Assembly: GCA_034416335.1 (NCBI GenBank) | Contig: DAOULV010000006.1 | Span: 1 to 34,082, forward strand | Length of the DNA stretch: 34,082 nt | Reading direction: 5' to 3' | Origin: MGML01 sp034416335 | Lineage (GTDB): Bacteria > Chloroflexota > Dehalococcoidia > Dehalococcoidales > UBA2162 | Notes under the pieces: model-generated | The model's database searches: none | What the model was told of the DNA's origin: nothing | The model's input: only the letters and a program-made list of their open reading frames with translations | Part shown: piece by piece, positions 25,129 through 31,787 of the stretch | How the letters are laid out: every line of letters starts with the position of its first letter | How positions within the stretch are numbered: position 1 is the stretch's first letter | Program-made: the position numbers and the translations under genes

Positions 25129-25149
25129 ATTACTACTCCTTTATTGTTT

Positions 25150-26358
25150 TTATTTTTGAATTAATGCTGTTTTGGGTACGGTACGTTTGCGGTGTACCCT
25201 GCTATTTCTCCGTACAGCGGTTTTTTCATCTAAATGCCGCCGATAGTCGAAATTATCGAGTATACGGCGTTCGATTTTACTGTTGAGAATTCGTTCAATG
25301 GAATTTACCATTACTTTATCCTCGTTTGTCACAAAGGTTAGCGCGTCACCGTTTTTATTTAATCTTCCCGTACGCCCTATCCGATGGATGTAAGCGTCCG
25401 TGTTCTCAGGCATATCATAGTTAATGACATGAGAGATACTCAGAATATCTATTCCACGGGCAGCGATATCCGTAGCAACCAGTATTTTTACCGAACCGCT
25501 GCGAAAATCATTGATTGCCGCATCTCGTCTGCTTTGAGATAAATTTCCTTGCAGTGATGCGACCTTGAACCCGGAATCGCGGAGATGACGGGTGATACGC
25601 TCAGCCCTGTGCTTGGTACGCGTAAATACGAGTACGGATCTGGATTCGATGCGGTAGAGCAGTTCCGTCAGTAAAGAGGTTTTCAGGTGCTGCCTGACAG
25701 GATACAGGTAATGAGATACGGTTTTTACCGGTGCCGTATGCCCTATTTGAACTGTTACGGGGTCGTGCAATATTTCGTTGGCCAGCTTTCTGATACTGCC
25801 GGGCATCGTCGCCGAAAATAATAGTGTCTGCCTTGGCTTCAGCAGACATTGCATTATTTTCCGTATGTCGGGAAGGAAACCCATATCCAGCATCCTGTCA
25901 GCTTCATCAATGACAAGAATTTCCAGGTTGGACAGGTCTACAGTACCTCTCCATAGATGGTCTATCAACCTCCCCGAACAGGCAACGACTATTTCCACGC
26001 CCCTGTTTAATTCATTGATCTGGTTATTGATATTGGTACCACCATACAGGGCGGTGTTTTTTATACCTGTATATTTGCCCAGAGCACTGATAGATCCGCT
26101 TATTTGTTCGGTCAATTCGCGGGTCGGAGTTATGATAGCTGCGTTGACCTGTCTTCCAGGCATATTGATAAGACGTTGAAGAATGGGAAGTGCAAAAGCG
26201 GCTGTCTTGCCGGTTCCTGTTTGTGCCAGCCCGATGACATCTTTTCCGTTTAATATAGGGGGGATTGCTTTGGTTTGTATTGGTGTTAATTCTGTATATC
26301 CAAGATCATGTACACCTTGCATGATACTCCGGTTAAGGTGTAAGTTTTCGAAATTCAT
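25150..26358 (-). CDS. DEAD-box RNA helicase (RhlE/CshA-like)
   Basis: ATP-dependent RNA helicase, 402 residues, likely acting in mRNA decay, ribosome assembly or cold adaptation. The Q motif (Phe3, TPIQ 25-28), Walker A AQTGTGKT (45-52), motif Ia PTRELTEQ (78-85), DEAD (151-154), SAT (182-184), and motifs IV-VI (VLVFTRTKHRAE, VATDIAARGID, HRIGRTGR) are all present. Motif Ib reads ACSGR (126-130) instead of the nearly universal ATPGR, an odd change in an RNA-contact loop. A short basic tail (RRNSRVHRKRTVPKT) ends the protein. GGAGT precedes the ATG. It lies 71 bases after the RRM gene on the same strand. Confidence 0.95.
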   Translation of the reverse strand: MNFENLHLNRSIMQGVHDLGYTELTPIQTKAIPPILNGKDVIGLAQTGTGKTAAFALPILQRLINMPGRQVNAAIITPTRELTEQISGSISALGKYTGIKNTALYGGTNINNQINELNRGVEIVVACSGRLIDHLWRGTVDLSNLEILVIDEADRMLDMGFLPDIRKIMQCLLKPRQTLLFSATMPGSIRKLANEILHDPVTVQIGHTAPVKTVSHYLYPVRQHLKTSLLTELLYRIESRSVLVFTRTKHRAERITRHLRDSGFKVASLQGNLSQSRRDAAINDFRSGSVKILVATDIAARGIDILSISHVINYDMPENTDAYIHRIGRTGRLNKNGDALTFVTNEDKVMVNSIERILNSKIERRILDNFDYRRHLDEKTAVRRNSRVHRKRTVPKTALIQK

Positions 26359-26429
26359 TAATACTCCTGGGTTATTTCCGGAATTGATAATTCCGCAAGA
26401 TTATATAAAATTAGGTTGTTAAATATTCT

Positions 26430-26765
26430 TTAATATCTTCTCTGTCTTCCGCCGCCGCTACCACCTCTTCTGCCTCCGAAACCACCGCTTCTGTTACCGT
26501 AACCGCCGCCGCTCCGGTTATCGGTACGAGAACGGGCTTCGTTCACCACGATGGTTCTTTCATTTATCGTTTTACCGTTGATACCGGCAATTGCGGCTCT
26601 GCCTTCGGATACGGAAGACATTTCAACGAAGGCAAATCCCCTTGGTTTACCACTGACTCTGTCTGTAACGATACTGATGGAGTCTATTACTCCGAAAGGT
26701 TCGAATTCTTCACGAAGTTCCTGTTCGGTAATTTCGTAAGATAAATTACCAACGTATATTTTCAT
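26430..26765 (-). CDS. RRM-type glycine-rich RNA-binding protein
   Basis: Small single-RRM RNA-binding protein, 111 residues, like the cold-inducible glycine-rich proteins of cyanobacteria and other bacteria. RNP2 is IYVGNL (3-8) and RNP1 is KPRGFAFVEM (about 40-49). The C-terminal tail is RGG-like (GGGYGNRSGGFGGRRGGSGG). The true start is ATG 26765, next to GGAG eight to nine bases upstream, rather than an in-frame upstream extension that overlaps the zinc-ribbon gene. It lies 25 bases after that gene and probably shares its transcript with the DEAD-box helicase downstream. Confidence 0.93.
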   Translation of the reverse strand: MKIYVGNLSYEITEQELREEFEPFGVIDSISIVTDRVSGKPRGFAFVEMSSVSEGRAAIAGINGKTINERTIVVNEARSRTDNRSGGGYGNRSGGFGGRRGGSGGGRQRRY

Positions 26766-26790
26766 ATTATTCTCCTGAAATATTGATTCT

Positions 26791-27090
26791 TTAACTGTTG
26801 AGTGTTTTTTGCCGATAGCAGTCACTGCAATAAACAGGCCTGTCACCGCGGGGTTCGAACGGGACCTCCGTCTCTTTACCGCATTCGGCACATATCACCG
26901 GGAACATCTGGCGGCTAACGCTGCGGTTGTTGCTTCCATAACTGCTGGATTTCCTTGCGCGGCGACACTCAGGGCATCGCTTGGGTTCATTTGTAAAACC
27001 CTTGGACTGGTAGAATTCCTGTTCCTCAGCGCTGAAAACGAAGGTAACTCCACAATCGGAGCATTGAATGGACTTGTCCTGAAAAGCCAT
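26791..27090 (-). CDS. Small double zinc-ribbon protein
   Basis: A 99-residue protein with two predicted zinc-binding modules. The first is CSDCG (about 10-14) with CPECR after FTNEPKR, a zf-trcl-like ribbon (QCSDCGVTFVFSAEEQEFYQSKG). The second is CAECGKETEVPFEPRGDRPVYCSDC. Such proteins are often next to RNA-handling genes. ATG 27090 follows GAGGAGG by six bases (an excellent site); an upstream in-frame ATG lacks one. It is the first gene of the group with the RRM protein, helicase and radical SAM protein, behind a strong promoter and a leader of about 100 bases. The function is not known. Confidence 0.88.
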   Translation of the reverse strand: MAFQDKSIQCSDCGVTFVFSAEEQEFYQSKGFTNEPKRCPECRRARKSSSYGSNNRSVSRQMFPVICAECGKETEVPFEPRGDRPVYCSDCYRQKTLNS

Positions 27091-27199
27091 TGGATGACCT
27101 CCTCTACTGAATTTTAATTCGAGTCTGGTCACCCAATACTTGATTGATCTGGATTGATAATAAAAGTTTGTAATAACCTAACTAAAACTAATTACATAA

Positions 27200-27228
27200 A
27201 ATATATCTGATTAATGCCAGATTGTCAA
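27200..27228 (-). promoter_or_regulatory. Predicted promoter of the zinc-ribbon-RRM-helicase group
   Basis: TTGACA (27228-27223) and TATATT (27205-27200) are 17 bases apart. The start would be near 27193, leaving an A/T-rich leader of about 100 bases, which is common for cold-shock messages. The remaining gap to 27601 holds only the small frame at 27383. Confidence 0.7.
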
Positions 27229-27382
27229 ATTACACCGGATTGAGATGTACAGACAGGGTGTTTTTTAACTGGATTTATTTCTATACGGTATTCTCGCCTG
27301 TTAACGTATTTATATATACTCAGGTAAAGCGGCTGGGAACACTGTTGTACAATAGCATTATACAGACACATGGGGTGGTAAT

Positions 27383-27508
27383 ATGTCGACAGACTATGAG
27401 AGAAGACAGAATGAAGCCAGCGCCCTGATTTTCGATAGTACCCCTGGTGCTACCCCGACGTTTTCAGAGAGAAAGCCGGAGAATTATGATAAAATATTGC
27501 CTGCCTGA
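27383..27508 (+). CDS. Possible small protein, 41 residues
   Basis: A short frame starts at ATG 27383 with GGGGTGG five to ten bases upstream and codes for 41 hydrophilic residues (MSTDYERRQNEASALIFDST... ending DKILPA). No homologue is recognised. It lies 93 bases before the first cupin gene. The ribosome site is the main support; it may equally be chance. It overlaps the 13-base tRNA-Arg-like repeat at 27438-27450. Confidence 0.35.
   Translation: MSTDYERRQNEASALIFDSTPGATPTFSERKPENYDKILPA
27438..27450. repeat. 13-base exact copy of the tRNA-Arg 3' end
   Basis: GTACCCCTGGTGC here equals 29135-29147, the acceptor-end sequence of tRNA-Arg, in the same orientation. The two copies enclose cupin genes A-C. 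It may be a remnant attachment site or coincidence; there is no recombinase gene beside it. Confidence 0.4.
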
Positions 27509-27601
27509 CCAGCCTTTTCTCCTGATATAATTTTGAATTGGTCTTGCCTTGAATAATCAGGTCGGTTGAGAATATTACCTTACACGGAAAGGAGATGAAT
27601 A

Positions 27602-28036
27602 ATGACGGAAAAGAAATTTGAAAAATATATAGTGACGGACCTCAAAATACCGGAGCATATGCAGGCCGGCGAAGCCGATTATTCCCAGTGGGCGACGAGG
27701 ATACTCTGGCTGGACGAAGACGTAGTCCCGGGAGCTTTCCATCTAAACTGCGCCTGGTACAGGAAGTCGACTGAAGCGGTCGCGGTGGCTCATACCCACG
27801 ACCATGACGAGGTAATAGCCTTCTTCGGCAGCGATCCCGACAGTCCGAACGATCTCAACGGAGAGATAGAGTTCTGGCTCGAAGATGAAAAGTATCTTTT
27901 CACGAAAAGCACCCTTATCTTCGCCCCGGGCGGATTAAAGCACTGTCCCCTGCGTATTCTAAGGGTAGACAGGCCGATATTCCATTTTACCGTCGTAATG
28001 GACGGCAAATACGTCCCGAAAACTGTCGACCGGTAA
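27602..28036 (+). CDS. Small cupin-like protein A
   Basis: Predicted single-domain cupin of 144 residues, cytoplasmic, function unknown. The metal-binding pattern of cupin motif 1 is His64-x-His66-x3-Glu70 (AHTHDHDEVIAFFG), and motif 2 is PGGLKHCPL with His114. The N-terminus KKFEKYIVTDLKIPE recurs in the paralogues downstream (KYEKYI, KYAKYF, KYSKYI). The block LNGEIEFWLEDEKY is almost identical in protein B. GGAG precedes the ATG. It is the first of four paralogous cupin genes in 2.7 kb, followed 31 bases later by gene B. Confidence 0.82.
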   Translation: MTEKKFEKYIVTDLKIPEHMQAGEADYSQWATRILWLDEDVVPGAFHLNCAWYRKSTEAVAVAHTHDHDEVIAFFGSDPDSPNDLNGEIEFWLEDEKYLFTKSTLIFAPGGLKHCPLRILRVDRPIFHFTVVMDGKYVPKTVDR

Positions 28037-28067
28037 TATTCCGATATTGCACGGGAGGAAAATGAAA

Positions 28068-28505
28068 ATGGCTGAAAGAAAATATGAAAAATACATCCTG
28101 CAGGACTTGAGAATGCCCGAAGGTAAAATGCCTTCTGCCGAATATATGCAGAGAGCGACGAAAGTACTCTGGATGGACGGTGAAAATACTCCCGGTGCTT
28201 TTAACGTTAACGTGACCTGGCTCTGGAAAGCCACCGATTCCAACCACGATGAAGCCCACAAGCACGATTACGATGAGGTTATTGCTTTCCTGGGCAGCGA
28301 CCCGGACAGGCCGAATGAACTGAACGCCGAAATTGAGTTCTGGCTTGAAGACGAGAAATACATCCTGACAAGGAGTACCCTGCTCTTCATCCCGGAAGGG
28401 CTGACTCACTGTCCCCTGAGAGTGCTTAGCGTCAGGCAGCCGGTATTCCATTTTACTATAGTACGCAGCGGAACGTATAAACAGAACCTTGTTTCGGAGA
28501 AATAA
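28068..28505 (+). CDS. Small cupin-like protein B
   Basis: A 145-residue paralogue of protein A, aligning without gaps over most of its length. His64-x-His66-x3-Glu70 (AHKHDYDEVIAFLG) and His114 (EGLTHCPL) fall at the same residue numbers. ATG 28068 is preferred to ATG 28062 because GGGAGG (28053-28058) is nine rather than three bases away and because the N-terminus MAERKYEKYI then aligns with protein A. Divergence from A is clear in the first 60 residues, so the duplication is not recent. Function unknown. Confidence 0.82.
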   Translation: MAERKYEKYILQDLRMPEGKMPSAEYMQRATKVLWMDGENTPGAFNVNVTWLWKATDSNHDEAHKHDYDEVIAFLGSDPDRPNELNAEIEFWLEDEKYILTRSTLLFIPEGLTHCPLRVLSVRQPVFHFTIVRSGTYKQNLVSEK

Positions 28506-28592
28506 TCTACCCGGATAATGACGTTTGAAACACACTTTTCAAGATCCGCAGGCTGGAATATTACGGAGGTTAATAAAGGAGGAAAGGTACTG

Positions 28593-29042
28593 ATGGCTGA
28601 AGGTAAATACGCGAAATATTTTAAACCGGCACCGATAAAAAGAGTGCTGCTGGATGGGGAAAATGCTCCCGGATACAATTTCCCGTCGATATACGCTCAT
28701 GACGGCGAAACAGGAGCCGGCCACACTTTGGGATTTCATTACATGACGGAACCATACACCGATGTGTATCCCCACTCTCACGATGGACACGAGGTACTAT
28801 TATTCATCGGAGGGAATCCCGAAAATATCTATGATTTCGATGCTGAAATCGAACTGCAGATGGGAGAGGAGTGCGAACCATATACCATTACTTCGCCGAC
28901 CCTGGTTGATATACCGGCCGGTCTGGTGCACGCCCCACTGATATTCAAAAGGGTAACCAAACCGGTCTTCTTCCTGGAGGTGACGCTCGAACCCGAAGGA
29001 AAATACAGGATGATAACACCTGACGGGGAGGATAACAAATAA
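28593..29042 (+). CDS. Small cupin-like protein C
   Basis: A 149-residue, more divergent paralogue. The N-terminus MAEGKYAKYF matches the family. The core has His61-x-His63-x3-Glu67 (PHSHDGHEVLLFIG), preceded by a longer YAHDGETGAGHTLGFHY stretch with extra histidines, and His113 in PAGLVHAPL; the HCP of A, B and D is HAP here. ATG 28593 is chosen for AAAGGAGG nine to ten bases upstream and for N-terminal alignment. An ATG at 28518 in the same frame lacks a site. It ends the upstream cupin operon before a terminator. Confidence 0.8.
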   Translation: MAEGKYAKYFKPAPIKRVLLDGENAPGYNFPSIYAHDGETGAGHTLGFHYMTEPYTDVYPHSHDGHEVLLFIGGNPENIYDFDAEIELQMGEECEPYTITSPTLVDIPAGLVHAPLIFKRVTKPVFFLEVTLEPEGKYRMITPDGEDNK

Positions 29043-29086
29043 CTATCTGTTTCGTATCAACTGATAGTATAGATTAGTAAAATAAG

Positions 29087-29124
29087 AAAAGCCCTCCAAG
29101 TGAGAACTACTCTGAGGGCTTTTT
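29087..29124. terminator. Bidirectional terminator between cupin C and tRNA-Arg
   Basis: AAAAGCCCTC (29087-29096) pairs with GAGGGCTTTT (29114-29123), 10 perfect pairs, with T runs on both sides when read on either strand. It would end the cupin A-C message on plus and the tRNA-Arg transcript on minus. Confidence 0.85.
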
Positions 29125-29132
29125 AGCTTCGG

Positions 29133-29208
29133 TGGTACCCCTGGTGCGACTCGAACGCACGACACGCGGTTTAGGAAACCGCTGCTCTATCCTCTGAGCT
29201 ACAGGGGC
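29133..29208 (-). tRNA. tRNA-Arg (anticodon CCT)
   Basis: A 76-base cloverleaf on the minus strand has acceptor GCCCCTG pairing with CAGGGGT (first pair G-T), anticodon stem GCGGT/ACCGC with loop TTCCTAA (anticodon CCT), T arm GTGCG-TTCGAGT-CGCAC, discriminator A and encoded CCA (29133-29135). It splits the cupin cluster. Confidence 0.96.
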
Positions 29209-29327
29209 ACGTTCAAATTAGTTTCAGATGTTTGGCTCGTAGCCTGAATACGCCTGCGCCCATAATTCTAACAATAATTCGCTTTTCACGCAATAAACCG
29301 GGGCACTCCATATCTGTATCACGGGTG

Positions 29328-29336
29328 TGCTATAAT
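29328..29336 (+). promoter_or_regulatory. Extended -10 promoter of cupin gene D
   Basis: TGCTATAAT (29328-29336) is an extended -10 element; no good -35 is visible. The cupin D start codon is 37 bases downstream. The rest of 29209-29327 shows no gene. Confidence 0.55.
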
Positions 29337-29372
29337 CTTACCGCTCAGAGAAGACTATAGCGGGAGGACGTT

Positions 29373-30296
29373 ATGACGATGATGAAATATTCCAAATATA
29401 TCGTTACGGAACCCAAACCGGTTCCACCGGAAATCCGGGCTAAAATGGAAGCCGGACGAGAGAAAAGGAAATCCACGATAGAATCTACCCATATAATGCA
29501 GGTCGACAGCGAAGTCATACCGGACATGTTTTACGTCGACTGCGTCTGGCTCTGGAAGGGGTCGGCTCAGGATACCGCCGAGGAAACTCACAGTCACAGC
29601 TTCGATGAGGTTATAGCCTTCGTCGGCTCCAACCAGGAAGACCCCTGGGACCTTGGAGGACAGATAACTATCTGGCTGGACGGTGAGGAACACACTCTGA
29701 CCAGGACATCGCTGATATTCGTTCCCGCCGGGGCGAAGCACTGTCCGATACGCTTCGACAGGATAGACAGCCCTGTATTTTTCACCACGATGTCGCCTTC
29801 GAAAAAGTACGATAGAAAGAACGAGGAGAACAAGCCGGATACCGCCGCAGGCAGCCCGAAGTGCACCATCGTTTCCGAACTCACCAAGGACTTTTCGGTT
29901 GCTTCCGATGGTTCGTCGCCTCCCCCGCCGCCCCGGAGTTCCGATATAAGAGGTCAAAGAGTCCTTCACCTCGAAGACGACGTGGTCGAGGGTTCGTTTT
30001 ACGTGGACTTTGTCTGGATATACGAGGGTAACGGCGGAGCGCCGGCGCCGGAGCACAGTCATGACTGGGAGGAACTGATTGCAATGGCGGGATGCGACCC
30101 TGAGAATCCCAACGAGCTTGGCGGCACGATGAGCATCGTTCTCGGCGGCGAGACGCACTATATAACGAAGAGCTCGCTGGTGTGTATTCCGAAAAACCTG
30201 AAACATTGCCCGTGGCTGTTCCACGATATTAAGAAACCCACCCTGGTCTTTACAGCCGGACCTTCGGCGATGTACACCGGCACGCACAAACAATAG
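29373..30296 (+). CDS. Two-domain (bicupin) paralogue D
   Basis: 307 residues with two copies of the same cupin domain. Domain 1 (about 1-145) has the KYSKYI start, His73-x-His75-x3-Glu79 (THSHSFDEVIAFVG) and His123 (AGAKHCPI). Domain 2 (about 195-307) has His228-x-His230-x3-Glu234 (EHSHDWEELIAMAG) and His278 (NLKHCPW). The linker (about 146-194) is polar with a PPPPP run. Both domains keep the metal-binding set. The fusion suggests that the single-domain paralogues work as dimers. GGGAGG lies upstream of the ATG. It has its own promoter and terminator. Function unknown. Confidence 0.85.
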   Translation: MTMMKYSKYIVTEPKPVPPEIRAKMEAGREKRKSTIESTHIMQVDSEVIPDMFYVDCVWLWKGSAQDTAEETHSHSFDEVIAFVGSNQEDPWDLGGQITIWLDGEEHTLTRTSLIFVPAGAKHCPIRFDRIDSPVFFTTMSPSKKYDRKNEENKPDTAAGSPKCTIVSELTKDFSVASDGSSPPPPPRSSDIRGQRVLHLEDDVVEGSFYVDFVWIYEGNGGAPAPEHSHDWEELIAMAGCDPENPNELGGTMSIVLGGETHYITKSSLVCIPKNLKHCPWLFHDIKKPTLVFTAGPSAMYTGTHKQ

Positions 30297-30384
30297 AAAT
30301 TCAGCATTAACGCGATTATAATCATTCTCCTGCTGGTGCTGGGATGGCCTGATTTCGGGTTTTAGGAACGAATAATCAGCATAA

Positions 30385-30418
30385 ATAAAAGCCTGCCGCA
30401 GATACGGCAGGCTTTTAT
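30385..30418. terminator. Strong terminator after cupin D
   Basis: A 14-bp perfect stem, ATAAAAGCCTGCCG (30385-30398) with its complement (30405-30418), has a 6-base loop and A/T runs on both arms. It can serve both strands and insulates the next promoter. Confidence 0.88.
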
Positions 30419-30508
30419 CGTTAGATTATGGAGTTTAGGTATCGAGAGGGAGAGCTTTCGGAATGCACTTTAAGGCGGTACTTTAAACAGACACCAGCTA
30501 ATCAGGGA

Positions 30509-30564
30509 TTGACATTAGTTTTTCTTCTTGATACACTTGTAGAACTAATGTTCTACAAGTGTAT
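30509..30564 (+). promoter_or_regulatory. Promoter overlapped by an SOS-box-like palindrome
   Basis: TTGACA (30509-30514) and TACACT (30532-30537) are 17 bases apart. The -10 element lies inside a perfect inverted repeat with 15-bp arms and a TAAT centre (30531-30545 and 30550-30564). Its core, TAGAACTAATGTTCTA (30540-30555), has the GAAC-N4-GTTC form of LexA sites in Bacillus-type bacteria. A repressor here would block the promoter. The first likely codon is ATG 30575, after AGAGGT. The palindrome is certain; LexA is inferred. Confidence 0.75.
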
Positions 30565-30574
30565 AGAGGTAACT

Positions 30575-31759
30575 ATGGATAAACTGAGCACTCTGGCTGC
30601 CGCCGCCCGATTCGATGTCTGCGGTTGCGGTGGCAGAGGTTACGCTGCCGGCTCCCCGCTGAGTTTTATATATCAGGCAAGTCTACCGGGCGGCGGCTGT
30701 ATATCCCTGCTTAAGGTGCTTTTGACCAATGTCTGCGTTAACGACTGTGCTTACTGCGTGAACCAGGTTGGTCGTGACATTCCCCGTTGTTCTTTCCAAT
30801 CCGAGGAACTAGCCAGGCTATTTGTGGAATTATATACAAAAAGACTCGTGCAGGGTTTATTTCTCAGCTCCGGCATCGGCCCGGACGCTTCCCGGACCAT
30901 GGAATCCATGATAAAAGTAGTGGAAATCCTGCGTCAGCGTTATGGATTCAGGGGATACATTCACCTCAAAATCTTACCTGGCGCCGGCTTCGACTATATC
31001 GAAGCCGGTTGTAAACTGGCAAGTCGGGTTTCCGTCAATATAGAAGCGCCCACTGCTCACCACCTTGCCAGGCTGAGCCATAAGAAAGATTTACTCCACG
31101 GTATTCTCGAACGTATGCGATGGGTAAAACAGCTCGTTTCTCAGGATGACAGTTTAGTACCATCGGGGCAGACGACCCAGTTTGTCGTGGGCGCGGCTGG
31201 TGAAACGGACCGCGATATTCTGCATACCACGCAGACCCTTTATGGCGACATAGGATTAAGAAGAGTCTATTTCAGCGCTTTCCGCCCGATACGGGACTCC
31301 CGTCTTGAAGGACTTCAACCTGCGCCGCCGATACGAGAACACCGGCTCTATCAAATAGACTGGCTACACAGGATTTACGGTTTCGCTTACAGTGAGATAG
31401 AACTTGCTCTGGACAAAAACGATAATCTCCCTCTGGGAAAAGACCCCAAGCTTGTTATTGCCCGGCAGCAACCCTGGCTTTTTCCTGTGGATATAAACAT
31501 GGCTGCTTATAAAGAGCTTCTCCGTGTGCCGGGTATTGGCCCTGCATCAGCCAAAAAAATAATCGAAACTCGCCAGGAACGCAGTATCACTTCAGTGCAG
31601 CAACTGAAAAGGATGAAAGTTGTTACCGGCCGGGCACTTCCATTTATCAGATTCAAGGGTATGCTTGATTTTGAGAAACAAACATCATTTATATCCTGGC
31701 TGGATGACAATGTAAATCAGCCCGCATCTCCTTTACCCGAAGCCTTACAAAGAGCCTGA
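30575..31759 (+). CDS. Radical SAM protein of the UDG-linked DNA modification/repair family
   Basis: Putative DNA repair or modification radical SAM protein (the family described as rSAM linked to uracil-DNA glycosylase), 394 residues. It begins MDKLSTLAAAARFDVCGCGG with Cys16/Cys18. The iron-sulfur motif Cys54-x3-Cys58-x2-Cys61 lies in TNVCVNDCAYCVNQ. GLFLSSGIG, HLKILPGA and SVNIEAPT follow, and a helix-hairpin-helix DNA-binding motif is near 308-330 (LLRVPGIGPASAKKIIETR). ATG 30575 is used; an in-frame ATG at 30428 would place promoter and palindrome inside the gene. The usual UDG-domain partner is not next to it: downstream is a convergent, unrelated gene. The reaction is unknown; SOS-type control would support a DNA damage role. 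Confidence 0.9.
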   Translation: MDKLSTLAAAARFDVCGCGGRGYAAGSPLSFIYQASLPGGGCISLLKVLLTNVCVNDCAYCVNQVGRDIPRCSFQSEELARLFVELYTKRLVQGLFLSSGIGPDASRTMESMIKVVEILRQRYGFRGYIHLKILPGAGFDYIEAGCKLASRVSVNIEAPTAHHLARLSHKKDLLHGILERMRWVKQLVSQDDSLVPSGQTTQFVVGAAGETDRDILHTTQTLYGDIGLRRVYFSAFRPIRDSRLEGLQPAPPIREHRLYQIDWLHRIYGFAYSEIELALDKNDNLPLGKDPKLVIARQQPWLFPVDINMAAYKELLRVPGIGPASAKKIIETRQERSITSVQQLKRMKVVTGRALPFIRFKGMLDFEKQTSFISWLDDNVNQPASPLPEALQRA

Positions 31760-31787
31760 CAGGTAAGGAGGGGCTGAAAACGATGCG

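Noticed and set aside
27222..27428. Plus-strand frame of 68 codons
   Set aside because: It overlaps the divergent promoter, has no ribosome site and no protein-like pattern; the 41-codon frame at 27383 is slightly better.
28518..28592. Earlier ATG for cupin C
   Set aside because: It has no ribosome site and breaks the N-terminal alignment with the paralogues; ATG 28593 has AAAGGAGG.
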